A stretch of DNA of 64,000 nt, from positions 72,168,001 through 72,232,000 of the forward strand of contig NC_077222.1 of NCBI RefSeq assembly GCF_024763615.1, written 5' to 3'. Source of the DNA: Phlebotomus papatasi. Its lineage: Eukaryota; Arthropoda; Insecta; Diptera; Psychodidae. Of this stretch, positions 32,339 through 43,859 are shown one piece after another; the first letter of the stretch is position 1; each line of letters starts with the position of its first letter. The translations under genes and the position numbers were made by a program. The notes under the pieces were generated by a model. That model was given only the letters and a program-made list of their open reading frames with translations. It was not told where the DNA came from and searched no databases.

Positions 32339-35300
32339 TCCTCCCCGGTCTGGGCGTGCGCCTCCTGGTGCAGTCCAGAAGAGTCTTCTGTAGATTGGGG
32401 AAGTCTGGCGATTTTCGTTATTGGACGTTTGTACACTCCTCTTGAAGTCCTCACTGAGACCACTCTCACCCTGCCGTCAGTGCCAGGATGGATGGTTTTC
32501 ACTCGTCCGAGCACCCACTTCGAACCCTCTTTCGTCTCATCCAGGAGTAAGATCACTTCATCTACCTTTAAATTCTCTCGAGCGATCTTCCATCGCGGTC
32601 TTTGTTGGAGGGTGTTGAGGTAGTGAAGTCTCCATTTTCTACCAAACTCCTGCACACGCCTTTGACAATGTTGCCAGTATGAGAGACGATTTTCTGGAAT
32701 GTGTGACAGGTCCGGGTCCGGTGGAGCGTTTCCAGGGGCTCCCACCAAGAAATGGCCAGGTGTGAGATAGTCCCTCTCGTTGGGATCATCGGACAGCAGA
32801 CACAGAGGTCGACTGTTTAGGACGGATTCTATTTGACATAGAATAGTGTGGAACTCTTCATAGGAGAGAGCAGAAGACGTCGTGGCACGAACCAAGTGGT
32901 ACTTGGTGCTCTTCACGCAGGCCTCCCACAGACCACCATGGTGAGGAGAGGCAGGAGGGTTGAAATGCCACGTGATACCATCATCCTGAGTGCGGTTCAC
33001 AATCTCTTGCTGAGCCGCTTCCTGATTGAAGAGTCGGATAAGCTCGTTTGCAGCACCCTCTAAATTCTTCCCGCAGTCAGAATAGATATGTCGAGGAGTA
33101 CTTCTTCTGGCTGCGAACCGTCTGAAGGCGGCTAAAAATGCTTCCGTTGAAAGCGAAGACACTAACTCGAGGTGTGCTGCCTTCGTTGCCATGCAAACGA
33201 AGATGGCAAAGTAGACTTTCTGGGTTCCTGATTTCCGGGACCGTGCTCCCCGGGTCGCGGAAGAGATCATGTTGAGCGGGCCGGCGAAGTCTACACCAGT
33301 TGCTTGGAAGGGCCGATACAAATTTACCCTATGGTCGGGTAGATCACCCATTAATTGGTCCAAGGGTTTGGGCTTCTTCAGGTAGCACTTCAGGCAATCG
33401 TGCACAACTCTCTTGGCAAGATTTCGACCAGCTATTGGCCAGAACTTCTGGCGAACGGAAGCCAATAAGAGTGTAGGAGGAGCGTGCAACTGTTTGGAAT
33501 GCTCATGACGCACGATTCTATAAGTGAGTAGGGACCTTGGGAGCAATACTGGGTGTCTGGTCGAGAAGGGCTCATCCGCATTCTTGAGTCTTCCACCAAC
33601 TCTGATAATGCCATCTCTATCCAAGAATAGAGCAAGACTCTGAAGCGACTTCCACTCACGTGAAAGCGCCTCACCCTTTTCCAGCTGAGCACAAACCTCC
33701 GGAAGAGAGCTTTGTTGGTCCATCTTAATGAGGAAAAGGAGTGCTCTCTCCATCTCGACAGCTGTAATGGCTAAATTGGTCTTGGGAAGCGGACGAGGAC
33801 CTCTATAGGTAAATCTCAAGCAGTATGCAACGATCCGTTGGACCTTGAGAATAGATGAGAACATTCGAAGTAGATCTCCAAAGACAAACTCCTTCGCCTT
33901 GATCAGAAAACAATTGGCCTCAGGACAGGCAGTGGGATTGAAGGGTGGTGGCCATGATCTCTCTGGACATCTAATCCATTCGGGACCCTCAAACCATAAA
34001 CTATTGTCCATGAGCTGTGAAGGAGAGACACCACGAGAAATGATGTCTGCAGGATTTTCTTCGGACACTACGTGGCGCCACTGATCAGGTGAAGAATGCT
34101 TCCGGATGCGCTGAACACGATGGGCTACAAATACTTTGTAGGATTGTGGAGGGCTGTGGATCCAGTGCAGGACAATCGTGGAGTCAGTCCAGAAATGGAT
34201 TGCATCTGGTCCAACAGCATCAGTGAACTTGGCAATGGTTTCAGCTGCTAAGGTAGCACCACACAACTCTAACTTCGGTATAGTGAGTTGGCTCAGTGGA
34301 GCTACTCGGGACTTGGCAAGCAACAATCTCGCACAGGATTCATCTCCGGAGCCAGTCACAATGTACACAGCAACTCCATAGGCCCGTGTACTGGCATCGC
34401 AGAAAGTGTGAAGCTCAACACGATCTGGAGATTGGAAGCAAGAAATCCAGCGCGGAATGCTGACATCTTTGATAGTTTGGAGACGAAGAACAAAGTCCTT
34501 CCATCTTTTACGGTACTCTGGAGGCACCAACACGTCCCAACCTTTCTTGAGCTCATGCAGATCCTGGAGCATGATTTTACCCTCAATGATCACTGGCCCC
34601 CAAAGACCTAATGGGTCGTAAAATCTAGCAATGCAGGATGAGATGTGTCTTTTCGTCCTGACCTCTTCTGACACATCCACAGGAGCATGGGTTTTGAACT
34701 CATCGGTTGAGGAGTCCCAAGACAGACCAAGAGCACTTGTGATTGGACTCTCAACAGTAACCTCCCCGGATGCAGGATCCTGATCCGGTAATGGACAAAG
34801 ACTAGGGTGATTGCTGGACCACTTGGTAAGCAAGAAGCCACCACGACGAAGAACTTCCTTCAGTTGTCTTTGGATTTCTTGTGCATCTGCGAGTGTTGGA
34901 GCGGAGATAACACAGTCATCAACGTAGAAATTCGATCGCAGAGCAGAAGAGGCTAGTGGAAATTCCCTTTCGTAATCTTGAGCCAATTGGATGAGAGCTC
35001 GGGTGGCTAGGAATGGTGACGATGCGACACCAAAACAGACCCGAGGGATCCGATAGTCTCGGATGGGCTCCTGAGGGGAATCTCTGTAGACCAACCTTTG
35101 GAAATTAGAATCGGAGGGATCCAACAACACTTGTAAGTACATCTTCGAGATGTCCGCCGTCATCGCAAAAGGAGCCAGGCGAAACTGGAGGAGAATGATC
35201 GCTATGTCCGGTTGTACGGAAGGCCCAATCAGCAGGAGATCATTCAGGCTATGTCCCGAAGAAGTTTTCGCACTTGCGTTATACACCACTCTAAGTTTCG

Positions 35301-37665
35301 TGGTAGTGCTGGATTCCTTCAAGACTCCGTGATGAGGCATGTAGTATGCCGGAGACTTGAATTCTTCAGGTGGGACCAACTCAAGCCAACCTCTCTCCAT
35401 ATAATCTTTCATGACGTCCGAATAGAGAGCCTTGAGTTGTGGTTTCTTCTCAAACTGCCGCTCGAGAGCAAGAAGTTGAGAAATTGCTTGAGGACGTGAA
35501 TGTCCAAGAAGTTCAGGTCCTTCTCGGAAGGGAAGTTTGACCACAAATCTTCCTTCGGAATTCCTCTTGTAGGTGCTCGCAAAGTGAGCTTCAGCTTCTA
35601 ATTGCTGTTCAGTAACGGATGGATCACCAGGCAGATCCTCTATTTCCCAGAATCTGCGGAGTGCTTCATCTAAGGCGGGAACAGCTTCAACATGGAGGAC
35701 ATGGTGAACAGAAGGAGGAGGACGGTGCTCACCAACCACCACATATCCAAAGATGGTTTGCTGGAGATGGGGCAATCCCACTCCAAGGTTGATCCTCTCC
35801 GACAATAGGCTTCCCCAATAGGCATCACCGCATATCAACAAGTCGACTGGGCGTTGGACATTCCATTGTGGGTCAGCAAGATCGACGTCAGGAGGTAATT
35901 GGATGACACTAGAGTCAATGGCCCAATTCGGAATATTGCCCGAAATCTTCGGGAGGACGTAGCAGTCAAAGGTGAAAGATTGGCCATTCTTCTGAGAGAA
36001 GATAGTGGCAGTGACTTTATGCTTCACAGGATTCGCCTGACTACCAACGCCCAGGATGGAGATGTCCGAACGGGATTTAGGAAGTCTCAGTTTCTGATAA
36101 AGCCTTGTGGTCATGATACAGACTTGAGCTCCACTGTCTAACATGACCCGACAAGGAATCCTCTGGTGATCAACGGTAAGAATGTCCACCTGTGCTGTCG
36201 CAAGAAAGACCTTTGGACAGGCAGAAGGGATGCGATCAGCAGGTAGAGTTGTAGCAGAGAGACTGACCGAAGAAGGTCCAGGTGTTGGATTGGTTGGTGT
36301 ATCAGAAACAGGACGAGAATTATTGGCAGGAGAAGTATTCGATGGCCGAGGAGAAGGAGCCGTAGGATTGGCAGGAGCCTCGCCAACAAACCTCTCATGG
36401 AGCAGAACATTGTGTCGCGCCTGGCACTTCTTACAGTTATGGAAGGTGCAAGAAGTGGTGTGGTGAGAGGCCAGACAGTTGCGGCACAAATTGAACTTCT
36501 TTACATGTTCATACCTCTCAGATGGTGATTGGGCTAGGAAACGAGAGCATCTATAGATTGGATGGGAACCCTCGTTACAGCACTTGCAATCCTGTGCTGT
36601 GGTTGAGTTGTGAAATGCATTCACTTGTTTCTTAGAGGAAGACTGAGAGGTCTTGGAATATTGAGGACGATTATTTGACGTGGATTTAAATTGTGGAGTG
36701 GAGGCATTAGAGGCATCTTCGCAGCGTTGGTTCAGAAATTTACGAAATTTGTCCAAGGTAGGGACTTCATCGCCACATTCTCTGCCCCATAGGACCCTAG
36801 ACTCTGAGTCAAGTTTGTCCAATATAAATTGGATAAGCCAAGGATCACGACTTGTCACTTTGATGGCATCCAAAGCTAAGGTGGACTCAGAGAGAATATT
36901 GTAAATTTTATTTATGGCTTTAATGTCATTGGGAGAGACAGAGGGCATGTTGAAGAAATTGCGTATGTGTGCGGCAAGAATCTTATTCTTTTTCTCGAAC
37001 CGATCGACAAGCATCTCCCAGGCTACCTCAAAATTATCATCTGTGACAGGTAGGTTTTTAATTGTAGAAGCTGCGTCCCCAGACAAGGCTGAATTGAGAT
37101 AGTCGAGCTTTTGTGCGTTGGAGAGATTGGGATGGTTTGAGATAGAAGACCGAAATTTGTCCCTAAACGAAATCCATTCTGCGAAATCCCCATTAAATGT
37201 AGGCAATTTTATCTCAGGGAGCTTATTACTTGATTTCACAGGGAAAACTTTATTAGCATTTGGGGTGGGGGAAAAAGACTTGAAAAGCTCTTTCATTTGC
37301 TCACGATTCTGGTGCATGAGTTCCCTCATGATTGTGCAGAAATCCCCTGTATTGGGTAGCTGAGGAGCTTCCGGAGGGAAATGAGCCAATATTGCTCCAA
37401 TGCGATTCAGCAATTCATCAACATCGGCCACGAAGGTGTCCTTCGTGATCTCTTCGGATTCCTTGACTCTCTGATCAGTTGCCGAGCTGATGATCTGGTC
37501 CTGAATGCTGATAAACTGCGCTTTCAAGGATAACACAAGATCCCTTTGGGAAATGATAGTGTCCCTTCTCATGAATGGGATATCAGCTTCACCCAGAGCA
37601 CTTATGTAGGCATCAGTCCTCTTCACGGATGCGACAATTCCACCCCTCAACTGCTTGGTAGCCAT
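32320..37665 (-). CDS. BEL/Pao gag-pol polyprotein
   Basis: One ORF of 1781 residues from ATG at 37665. Gag region first, with Cys/His knuckles near residues 358-415 (CKCCNEGSHPIYRC, CRNCLASHHTTSC, CKKCQARHN). An aspartic protease follows with LDSGAQVCIM near 508. The reverse transcriptase has YVDD near 913, and RNase H starts at FCDAST near 1086. The integrase has an HH-CC zinc binder (HEHSKQLH to HDCLKC), VDFAGPLN, YSDCGKN and HGGLWEACVKS near 1575. Gag and pol in one frame with protease-RT-RNase H-integrase order and YVDD are BEL/Pao hallmarks. All frames and catalytic residues I checked are intact. The stop lies 19 bp inside the 3' LTR. Confidence 0.95.
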   Translation of the reverse strand: MATKQLRGGIVASVKRTDAYISALGEADIPFMRRDTIISQRDLVLSLKAQFISIQDQIISSATDQRVKESEEITKDTFVADVDELLNRIGAILAHFPPEAPQLPNTGDFCTIMRELMHQNREQMKELFKSFSPTPNANKVFPVKSSNKLPEIKLPTFNGDFAEWISFRDKFRSSISNHPNLSNAQKLDYLNSALSGDAASTIKNLPVTDDNFEVAWEMLVDRFEKKNKILAAHIRNFFNMPSVSPNDIKAINKIYNILSESTLALDAIKVTSRDPWLIQFILDKLDSESRVLWGRECGDEVPTLDKFRKFLNQRCEDASNASTPQFKSTSNNRPQYSKTSQSSSKKQVNAFHNSTTAQDCKCCNEGSHPIYRCSRFLAQSPSERYEHVKKFNLCRNCLASHHTTSCTFHNCKKCQARHNVLLHERFVGEAPANPTAPSPRPSNTSPANNSRPVSDTPTNPTPGPSSVSLSATTLPADRIPSACPKVFLATAQVDILTVDHQRIPCRVMLDSGAQVCIMTTRLYQKLRLPKSRSDISILGVGSQANPVKHKVTATIFSQKNGQSFTFDCYVLPKISGNIPNWAIDSSVIQLPPDVDLADPQWNVQRPVDLLICGDAYWGSLLSERINLGVGLPHLQQTIFGYVVVGEHRPPPSVHHVLHVEAVPALDEALRRFWEIEDLPGDPSVTEQQLEAEAHFASTYKRNSEGRFVVKLPFREGPELLGHSRPQAISQLLALERQFEKKPQLKALYSDVMKDYMERGWLELVPPEEFKSPAYYMPHHGVLKESSTTTKLRVVYNASAKTSSGHSLNDLLLIGPSVQPDIAIILLQFRLAPFAMTADISKMYLQVLLDPSDSNFQRLVYRDSPQEPIRDYRIPRVCFGVASSPFLATRALIQLAQDYEREFPLASSALRSNFYVDDCVISAPTLADAQEIQRQLKEVLRRGGFLLTKWSSNHPSLCPLPDQDPASGEVTVESPITSALGLSWDSSTDEFKTHAPVDVSEEVRTKRHISSCIARFYDPLGLWGPVIIEGKIMLQDLHELKKGWDVLVPPEYRKRWKDFVLRLQTIKDVSIPRWISCFQSPDRVELHTFCDASTRAYGVAVYIVTGSGDESCARLLLAKSRVAPLSQLTIPKLELCGATLAAETIAKFTDAVGPDAIHFWTDSTIVLHWIHSPPQSYKVFVAHRVQRIRKHSSPDQWRHVVSEENPADIISRGVSPSQLMDNSLWFEGPEWIRCPERSWPPPFNPTACPEANCFLIKAKEFVFGDLLRMFSSILKVQRIVAYCLRFTYRGPRPLPKTNLAITAVEMERALLFLIKMDQQSSLPEVCAQLEKGEALSREWKSLQSLALFLDRDGIIRVGGRLKNADEPFSTRHPVLLPRSLLTYRIVRHEHSKQLHAPPTLLLASVRQKFWPIAGRNLAKRVVHDCLKCYLKKPKPLDQLMGDLPDHRVNLYRPFQATGVDFAGPLNMISSATRGARSRKSGTQKVYFAIFVCMATKAAHLELVSSLSTEAFLAAFRRFAARRSTPRHIYSDCGKNLEGAANELIRLFNQEAAQQEIVNRTQDDGITWHFNPPASPHHGGLWEACVKSTKYHLVRATTSSALSYEEFHTILCQIESVLNSRPLCLLSDDPNERDYLTPGHFLVGAPGNAPPDPDLSHIPENRLSYWQHCQRRVQEFGRKWRLHYLNTLQQRPRWKIARENLKVDEVILLLDETKEGSKWVLGRVKTIHPGTDGRVRVVSVRTSRGVYKRPITKIARLPQSTEDSSGLHQEAHAQTGEDVGVLV

Positions 37666-37782
37666 TCTAGATGCTTTATGCCCGTAGAAAGTTGGAGAAT
37701 CCTCTGCTTGGCGCAGGTAAAAGGTTAGGGTAGCCCACAGGTAGCCTCTACCTCCTCAGGAGGCTCGATGCGGCCAAAAATA

Positions 37783-38000
37783 TGTTGCAAACCTTTGGGA
37801 AAAATATGTGAAAGCTCTATTAGAATCAGCAAACTCCCAATAAGAATATATTTCCCTGGTGCAGTTACCTTCAAATAAAACAGTGGCAGAGCATTAGCAC
37901 AGAGATTCTCACGATCTATAGGGCCGGGAAGGCGTACAATACCTTTAGGAGGGAAGAGAGATTGGTTAAGGAATGTATTTGGCGAGAAGGATTAAAAATA
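37783..38000 (-). repeat. Partial LTR duplicate beside the BEL 5' LTR
   Basis: 218 bp that repeat the inner (U5-side) third of the LTR, from TGTTGCAAACC to GAAGGATTAAAAA, in direct tandem with the full 5' LTR. The junctions read AAAAATATGTTGC on both sides. The primer-binding region is therefore next to the duplicate (TGGCCGCATCGAGCC on the minus strand at about 37763-37777 is the likely site; tRNA not identified). Confidence 0.9.
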
Positions 38001-38642
38001 TGTTGCAAACCTTTGGGAAAAATATGTGAAAGCTCTATTAGAATCAGCAAACTCCCAATAAGAATATATTTCCCTGGTGCAGTTACCTTCAAATAAAACA
38101 GTGGCAGAGCATTAGCACAGAGATTCTCACGATCTATAGGGCCGGGAAGGCGTACAATACCTTTAGGAGGGAAGAGAGATTGGTTAAGGAATGTATTTGG
38201 CGAGAAGGATTAAAAAATTTTCCTTTTTCCGCCAAGAAGCAATCTCTTCCCTTTGTGGTGGGTCACCTCGTGGTGGATCTTGGCCCCTTTTTCTCGAAAT
38301 CACTACTCAAGCTTTTCCTCCTGGATTTTCACTGTCCCCCGATCAGCTGATGTTTCCACTCCACAAAACAACTTTTTAACAATTTACAAATTTTATTTCC
38401 ACTTAATTAATTATAAATTTTTCCTCAAATTTTAATTTTTCACACCAATCACCAAATTTGCACAGAGAACATGAAGAAAGAACTAACAGTAACATGGGAG
38501 AAAGTCCAAGAGTGAAGAGATGATAGAAGGAGAAAATCCCACTAATATCGATATCATCCTCCATCTCTTTTTTGATCGATATTTTGAATCTGCTTCTCTT
38601 ATTAACGGTCACTTTTTCTTATTTTACACTAAAACCCCAACA
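38001..38642 (-). repeat. BEL/Pao 5' LTR
   Basis: 642 bp; carries the promoter for the element by family knowledge. Flanked on the right by CTGTA, the target duplication. Confidence 0.95.
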
Positions 38643-38644
38643 CT

Positions 38645-41455
38645 GTATATTTGTTAATAATATAACCACAGTGTTAACACTACTAAAAACCCGTACATTT
38701 GTATATAGTATTGCGACATTTTCCTCTTAAATATGTTGGTCAAAAATACTAAATATCTACTTGAGATCTTTACATCTTCTTCTTCTCATGTATATTAAAT
38801 TTTTTTCAACATTTTTTTTGTGTATGGAATATGTATTAGATGGCCTTTGAAGACGTCAATCAAGATCGATCAACACACTTCGAACTAATAATTTTATTTC
38901 CATTACAAAATTGAATAATTTTAGACAGAAACATTCTCAAAGTGCTCATCTACGTATTTACTACATAATTTATCGGACTGTAAAACAGGATTTGGAATAG
39001 TTTTAAGGTTTTTCTTAAGTGAAAAAATTCACTAAATTTTGAAAAACTGTTTATTCATTCTTTTTTAAACTGCTTTGTTGAACTTGCTTTTATTGGTTCG
39101 AATGGAATCTCAATTTTTAGAACCTAAATAGACTTTCTGTAAGAGCAATACAGGATAAGAGATCAATGAACCAGGTTCCCTCCGATTTCCCCAGAGAGCC
39201 TAGATGCGAAGCCGACAGTGGACATAACGCATTGATTGAATTAAATAAGAAAACCTAATTTTTTAATCCATTCCTCTACAATAACTCAATCCTTTTTGAG
39301 CATGAGAAATGTGTGAAAATTTGCAGCCATTCAAATTTTCACCAAATTCTGCTTAAAATTAGTCAATTTTCCCATGACAATTCAAAAAGAAATTTGTAAA
39401 ATAAATTCTTATTCCTTAAGACTTATGATTTATAGAGAATGATAGTGTTCAACAAGAAGACATCAATTCTTCTTTCTTACACTATTTTTTTTACTATATG
39501 TATATATTTTTTTAAAGAATATCCCTATTATGTTATTTCATCATCAATAAATTCCCATTTAAGGTCAGATTCTCTTCATTTCTTTGCCTCCTTTTTTTTA
39601 TACACAACTACAAGAAAGCATTTATTTGTTTTTTAAGATACAACGGCATTTTCACTATTTAAGCTCATTTTTTTTGCTTAGGTTTTTTTCTTTAGTTTTT
39701 TTTTCTGTCAACATTTAAATATAATATAAGAATATTTTAAAAAGTGGGATGTTTGAAGATTCTCTTTTTTTTGTTCAATGCTTCATCTCTAATTAAATGC
39801 AAATTTTATTGCTATGGTTCTAACATGAATTTGTGTTACTTTTCTGTGTTATTTTCTCCGTCTTAGAAGTCCATAGCAACAAATTGCGCCATTTCAGGGA
39901 TAAAAATACCATTTGAGAGTTGAAAATAATGAATTGTCGATGCAACAAAATTGTCACGATAAATTAATCCTAATCCACTATTTTTCTTTTCTTAAATCCA
40001 CACCAGTCATGGACAAAACATTTAAACTTAAACCATATTTCCTTAAGGAAACACAAATTTCTAGTTTAATCCTTGATAGAATTTTCATAAAATAAAATTG
40101 TTTGTACTGAGAAAAAACACTCCCAAATGATTTTTCTATCCGTGAAATGATTGACTTTGCTTAGCCGCAGGGAGTAAATATTAAATATTTTGAATATAGA
40201 TTTTTTTATCATCAAGAATTTTCACAAAGTTCTTCTAGTGGTTTTTCTTATTCCACATTTTTTTATTAATTTTCTTGAAAGTGGTTATTTGCATAGTACA
40301 ATCGGCAGGCGCTTACCAGGTTTTGGGAGTTCAAATAGAGCATTTTCATACGATTTAATCTATACTTGTTTCTATTGATTTTTTTTTCCATTTGACATGT
40401 AATACAAATATATTTCTCATCATTTTTTTTTTTGCCACAAACTACACAAATTCTATCGATTAATATCCTGAAAGGAAAAATAAAATGTCTCTACGAAAAC
40501 AAAAATTAAACATCAACATCATTTTCTTTTTGGTGCGGTTCTCAACAAGTGAATATTATTGTTCTGTGTTAATCCTTGGTCAATTTTCTTTGGTCATGTG
40601 TTGCATACAATTTTGATTATTTATTGTTGGTCTCGTGAGAGGAGTAAGATGTTGGTGACAAATACTGAGAGTCCTATTCATCATCATCCTCATTCTGGTA
40701 CGTAACATACCGCACAGATGATCGATCTCCCGTGATAAGCAACTGCAGCAATTGGGGGAACAAAAAATATATAGAAACCGTATGAGGACACAAAGTTCTC
40801 TTTTTCTTCTTTCACCAGAGAAAAAAAGAACATCAATATCTGATTGAACGCCCATCACAATAGAAGACAAATACAGCAAACACAAAAAAAGAAATCATTG
40901 CAGGTAAACAAATAAACAAGACAAATAATCTTATATCACTTTAATTCTTCTCATCTTACTAACTATACAAAATACAAGGCATAACATCGAGATACAAACA
41001 GCAATCATAATAGCAAATTGATCTCCTAGGACTAGTGATGGAGGTTACATTGAGGTAAGGTGCTACTACAGATTCAAATTAATTAAATAACATAAATTAA
41101 AAACAAAACGGAAGCATTTTTACTTATTAATTTTCAAATAAATTTATGCAAAAGGGCCCTTCGCCTTCCCACAACAATCACTAGAATTTAAGTAAATATA
41201 AGAAGCAATTAGGTTTGTTTTAACAAAAAAAATTTCCACGCGAATTAAAAATTAAAATATTTGTGTAATTAATTTTAATTGCACTCAAAAGCAATTAAAA
41301 CCAATTCCGCAATTGTAACAATGTATTGAAAACTAAATTATTCAAAGAAAGATATTACTTTTATTAGCAGATTTTAAATAGAATTCTTGGTGAAACCAGT
41401 TTATGTGAGATTAAAATATTTTTTTTATTGACTTTTCAATAATGACTTCATTACA
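38645..41455. other. AT-rich non-coding stretch right of the BEL element
   Basis: Continuation of the T-rich tract from 29735 to about 40570, then mixed AT-rich DNA. No ORF, repeat pair or RNA gene that I can support. Confidence 0.5.
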
Positions 41456-42982
41456 CAGAAAAAAAAATTTTGTAAAAATGTTCGTAAATGTTTGTGAATT
41501 CCTATGGGGGAGTTACGAAATGCTCGTGAATCGTATAACCCAAAAACATGTTCGTAAAAGTTTTGTACATTTTTCGCAAATATTCACGGTAAAAACTTTT
41601 GGACACTGACCAAAATATTGGAACAAGTTTTTCTTGGAACAAATTTTTTTGGAATCAATTTGTACCTAGAGAAGATATTTGTTTGTTTCAAAAAGTTTTC
41701 TTTACAGTTTCGTTACAAAATACAGTTACAATTTTGTTAGAGTTTTCTTTTGGAATCGTTTTGATACAGTGGAATGTCTACAAATTTGAGTTGATTTCGT
41801 TTTATACAAATTTGTTCCCGAAATTTGGAACAGAATTTGTTCCACTCGGCTGTTTTGTTCCCACTGTCAGGAACAAATTGGTACATATTTTTTATAACAA
41901 TATTATTCCTACATCTGTAACATATTTGTTCCAAAAATTTTCGATGTCCGTGGACGAGGTAATTTTTGGAACGAAATTGTTACTCATATGGGGGAATCTT
42001 TTTGTTCTCATTGCCGGGAACAAATCCGTGTAAGTGATTTCGTCTTACAGATAAGGCCTATACTTCAGTCGAGATGGATTTCGGTGAAGAAAGTTCATAA
42101 AGAACATCAAATAAAAAGCAACTTAAGAGTGTTTTATACAGACACGTGCATGACGAAATCATATGCGAGTGCTGGCAGCAAGAGGGGAAGGAAATCTCGA
42201 ATTAAAAAAGTGAAACCATGTAGCACGAAAATTGTCACAGATTTGGCGTCCTCTTCACTTCGGTGACGGGTGACTGAGTGTGAGAGGAGGGATACGCTTT
42301 TATACTAGACGAGCTATTTATTGGAACAAATTCGTTACTAATATTGGGTATCTTTTTGTTCCTCCTAGAAGGTACAAATTTGTTCCAAAAATTATGGTGT
42401 CCGTGGACGAGCTACATTTTGGAACAAATTCGTTACTAATATTGGGTATCGTTTTGTTCCTCCTAGAAGGTACAAATTTGTTCCAAAAATTATGGTGTCC
42501 GTGGACGAGCTACAATTTGGAACAAATTCGTTACTAATATTGGGTATCTTTTTGAATCTCATAAAATGAACAAGATTATGCCAAAAATTATGGTGTCCGG
42601 GGACGAGCTAATTTTTGGAACAAATTCGTGCCGAAATTTTTTACCGTGTTGTTCGTAACATGATCACTTGACGAGCATTTTTTGTACTTTTACAAACATT
42701 TGTTCGTAAATATTCGTAAACACACAAAAAATGTTCGTAAAATTTTGTCATTTGTTTGTAAATTTTTGTTCTCCTGTCGAACATTTTACGAACATTTACG
42801 AACAAATGTTTGTAAAAGTACAAAAAATGCTCGTCAAGTAATCATGTTACGAACAATGTTTTTGAAAAATGTACTAACTTTTAGGAACTTGTTTGTGGGT
42901 TATACGATTCACGAGCATTTCGTAACTCCCCCATCGGAATTCACAAACATTTACGAACATTTTTACAAAATATTTTTGTCTG
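41456..42982 (+). mobile_element. Foldback element with about 215-nt arms, interrupted
   Basis: The outer ends, CAGAAAAAAAAATTTTG and ATTTTTGTCTG, continue into arms sharing GGGGGAGTTACGAAATGCTC in inverted form and TGTTCGTAACATGATCACTTG near the centre. A CACGGTA element (41585-42648) interrupts the left arm. Without it the element would be about 460 bp and almost wholly palindromic. Confidence 0.82.
41585..42648 (+). mobile_element. CACGGTA-ended element, copy 3, nested
   Basis: Ends CACGGTAAAAACTTTTGG and ATTTTTTACCGTG, with TT on both sides. Inserted in the left arm of the foldback; the intact right arm shows ATTGTTCGTAAC at the matching point, so a 2-bp TT duplication is inferred. Contains two direct ~118-bp repeats around GTCCGTGGACGAGCTACA (about 42306-42540). 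Confidence 0.85.
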
Positions 42983-43304
42983 AGTCAGGTCCAAAAAAAA
43001 GTAAAATAAAATTACAGAAAAAGATTGGGCAGTATTTTAATTTAAATATTCAGTAGGGAATTCAATAAATTGAAATAATCCATTTTTAGTCTTTTTAGTG
43101 CATAAAAATAATCAAATATCCTTGGCGCCAAAATAAAAGCCTGACCAAAAATGTTTAGTATTCCTAATAAAACCAATTCTAGTAAGTAATAATAAAGGGA
43201 AATTGGACACCTTTGAATTAGGGGAGCTTTGAAATTGAGCTTTTTTCTCCTATTTTTAAATGGAATTTAGTTTCACAATTGGTTTGTGGAGCAAAGTTGT
43301 ATTA

Positions 43305-43566
43305 CACTGAGAGAAATCCGAAAAAGTTAAAATAACATTCCGGAAATGTTAATTTCACCCTGCAGTATTGATCCGAAATCGGTGTAAATAATACCCTTTT
43401 TAGGTGTATTAGGGGTTAAAGTTATCCTTTTTTCATGTTAATTTTACCCATTTTACCCTTAAAAAGGTGTAAAATTAACATTAAAAAATGTTGATATATT
43501 TTTACACCTAAAAAGTGTTAATGTTATGAGGAAAAAATGTTAATCGCACCCTTTTTTTTCTCAGTG
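43305..43566 (+). mobile_element. CACTGAG-ended MITE, copy 3
   Basis: 262 bp with TA on both sides (43303-43304, 43567-43568). Ends CACTGAGAGAAATCCG and TTTTTTTTCTCAGTG. Confidence 0.88.
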
Positions 43567-43635
43567 TATGATAAGATTCAGCTTTATTTAATAATAAGAA
43601 AAAATCCCAATTGAAAAGCTGTTCCAATTCAAGTA

Positions 43636-43859
43636 CAGTAGACTTTCTCTCAAATGGGCATTTAGGACGAAATGTCATCCGGTTTATCGATAGATTTGTG
43701 CATCAAAATTCCCTAAAAAGCGCTCAATTATAAAGAATTACGATAAAATAGGAAGAACTACAGCGAATTTGAGCAAATTAGTTTCATAATTAAACGTGAA
43801 AATTGTCAACAAAATTTTTGGCCCGATTGAAAAAGAGCCGATTGAGCGAGAGTCTACTG
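43636..43859 (+). mobile_element. CAGTAGACTCTC-ended MITE, copy 4
   Basis: 224 bp, TA flanks, ends CAGTAGACTTTCTCTCAA and TTGAGCGAGAGTCTACTG. Slightly shorter inside than copies 2 and 3. Confidence 0.85.

Larger units (their letters stand above)
31697..38642 (-). mobile_element. BEL/Pao LTR retrotransposon, apparently intact
   Basis: LTRs at 31697-32338 (3') and 38001-38642 (5'), 642 bp each, beginning TGTTGC and ending CCAACA on the plus strand, with CTGTA duplicated on both flanks. I saw no difference between the LTRs by eye, so insertion is recent. The minus strand carries one gag-pol ORF. A purine run CCGGGGAGGA sits just before the 3' LTR as polypurine tract. Between the 5' LTR and the ORF a 218-bp partial LTR copy is present. 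No envelope gene. Confidence 0.95.

Noticed and set aside
37763..37777. Assigning the BEL primer tRNA
   Set aside because: TGGCCGCATCGAGCC looks like a primer-binding site but I could not match it with confidence to a specific tRNA 3' end.
42682..43056. Open frame of 124 codons
   Set aside because: Runs through the palindromic foldback at 41456-42982; the repeated VNxRK-type residues come from the repeat.
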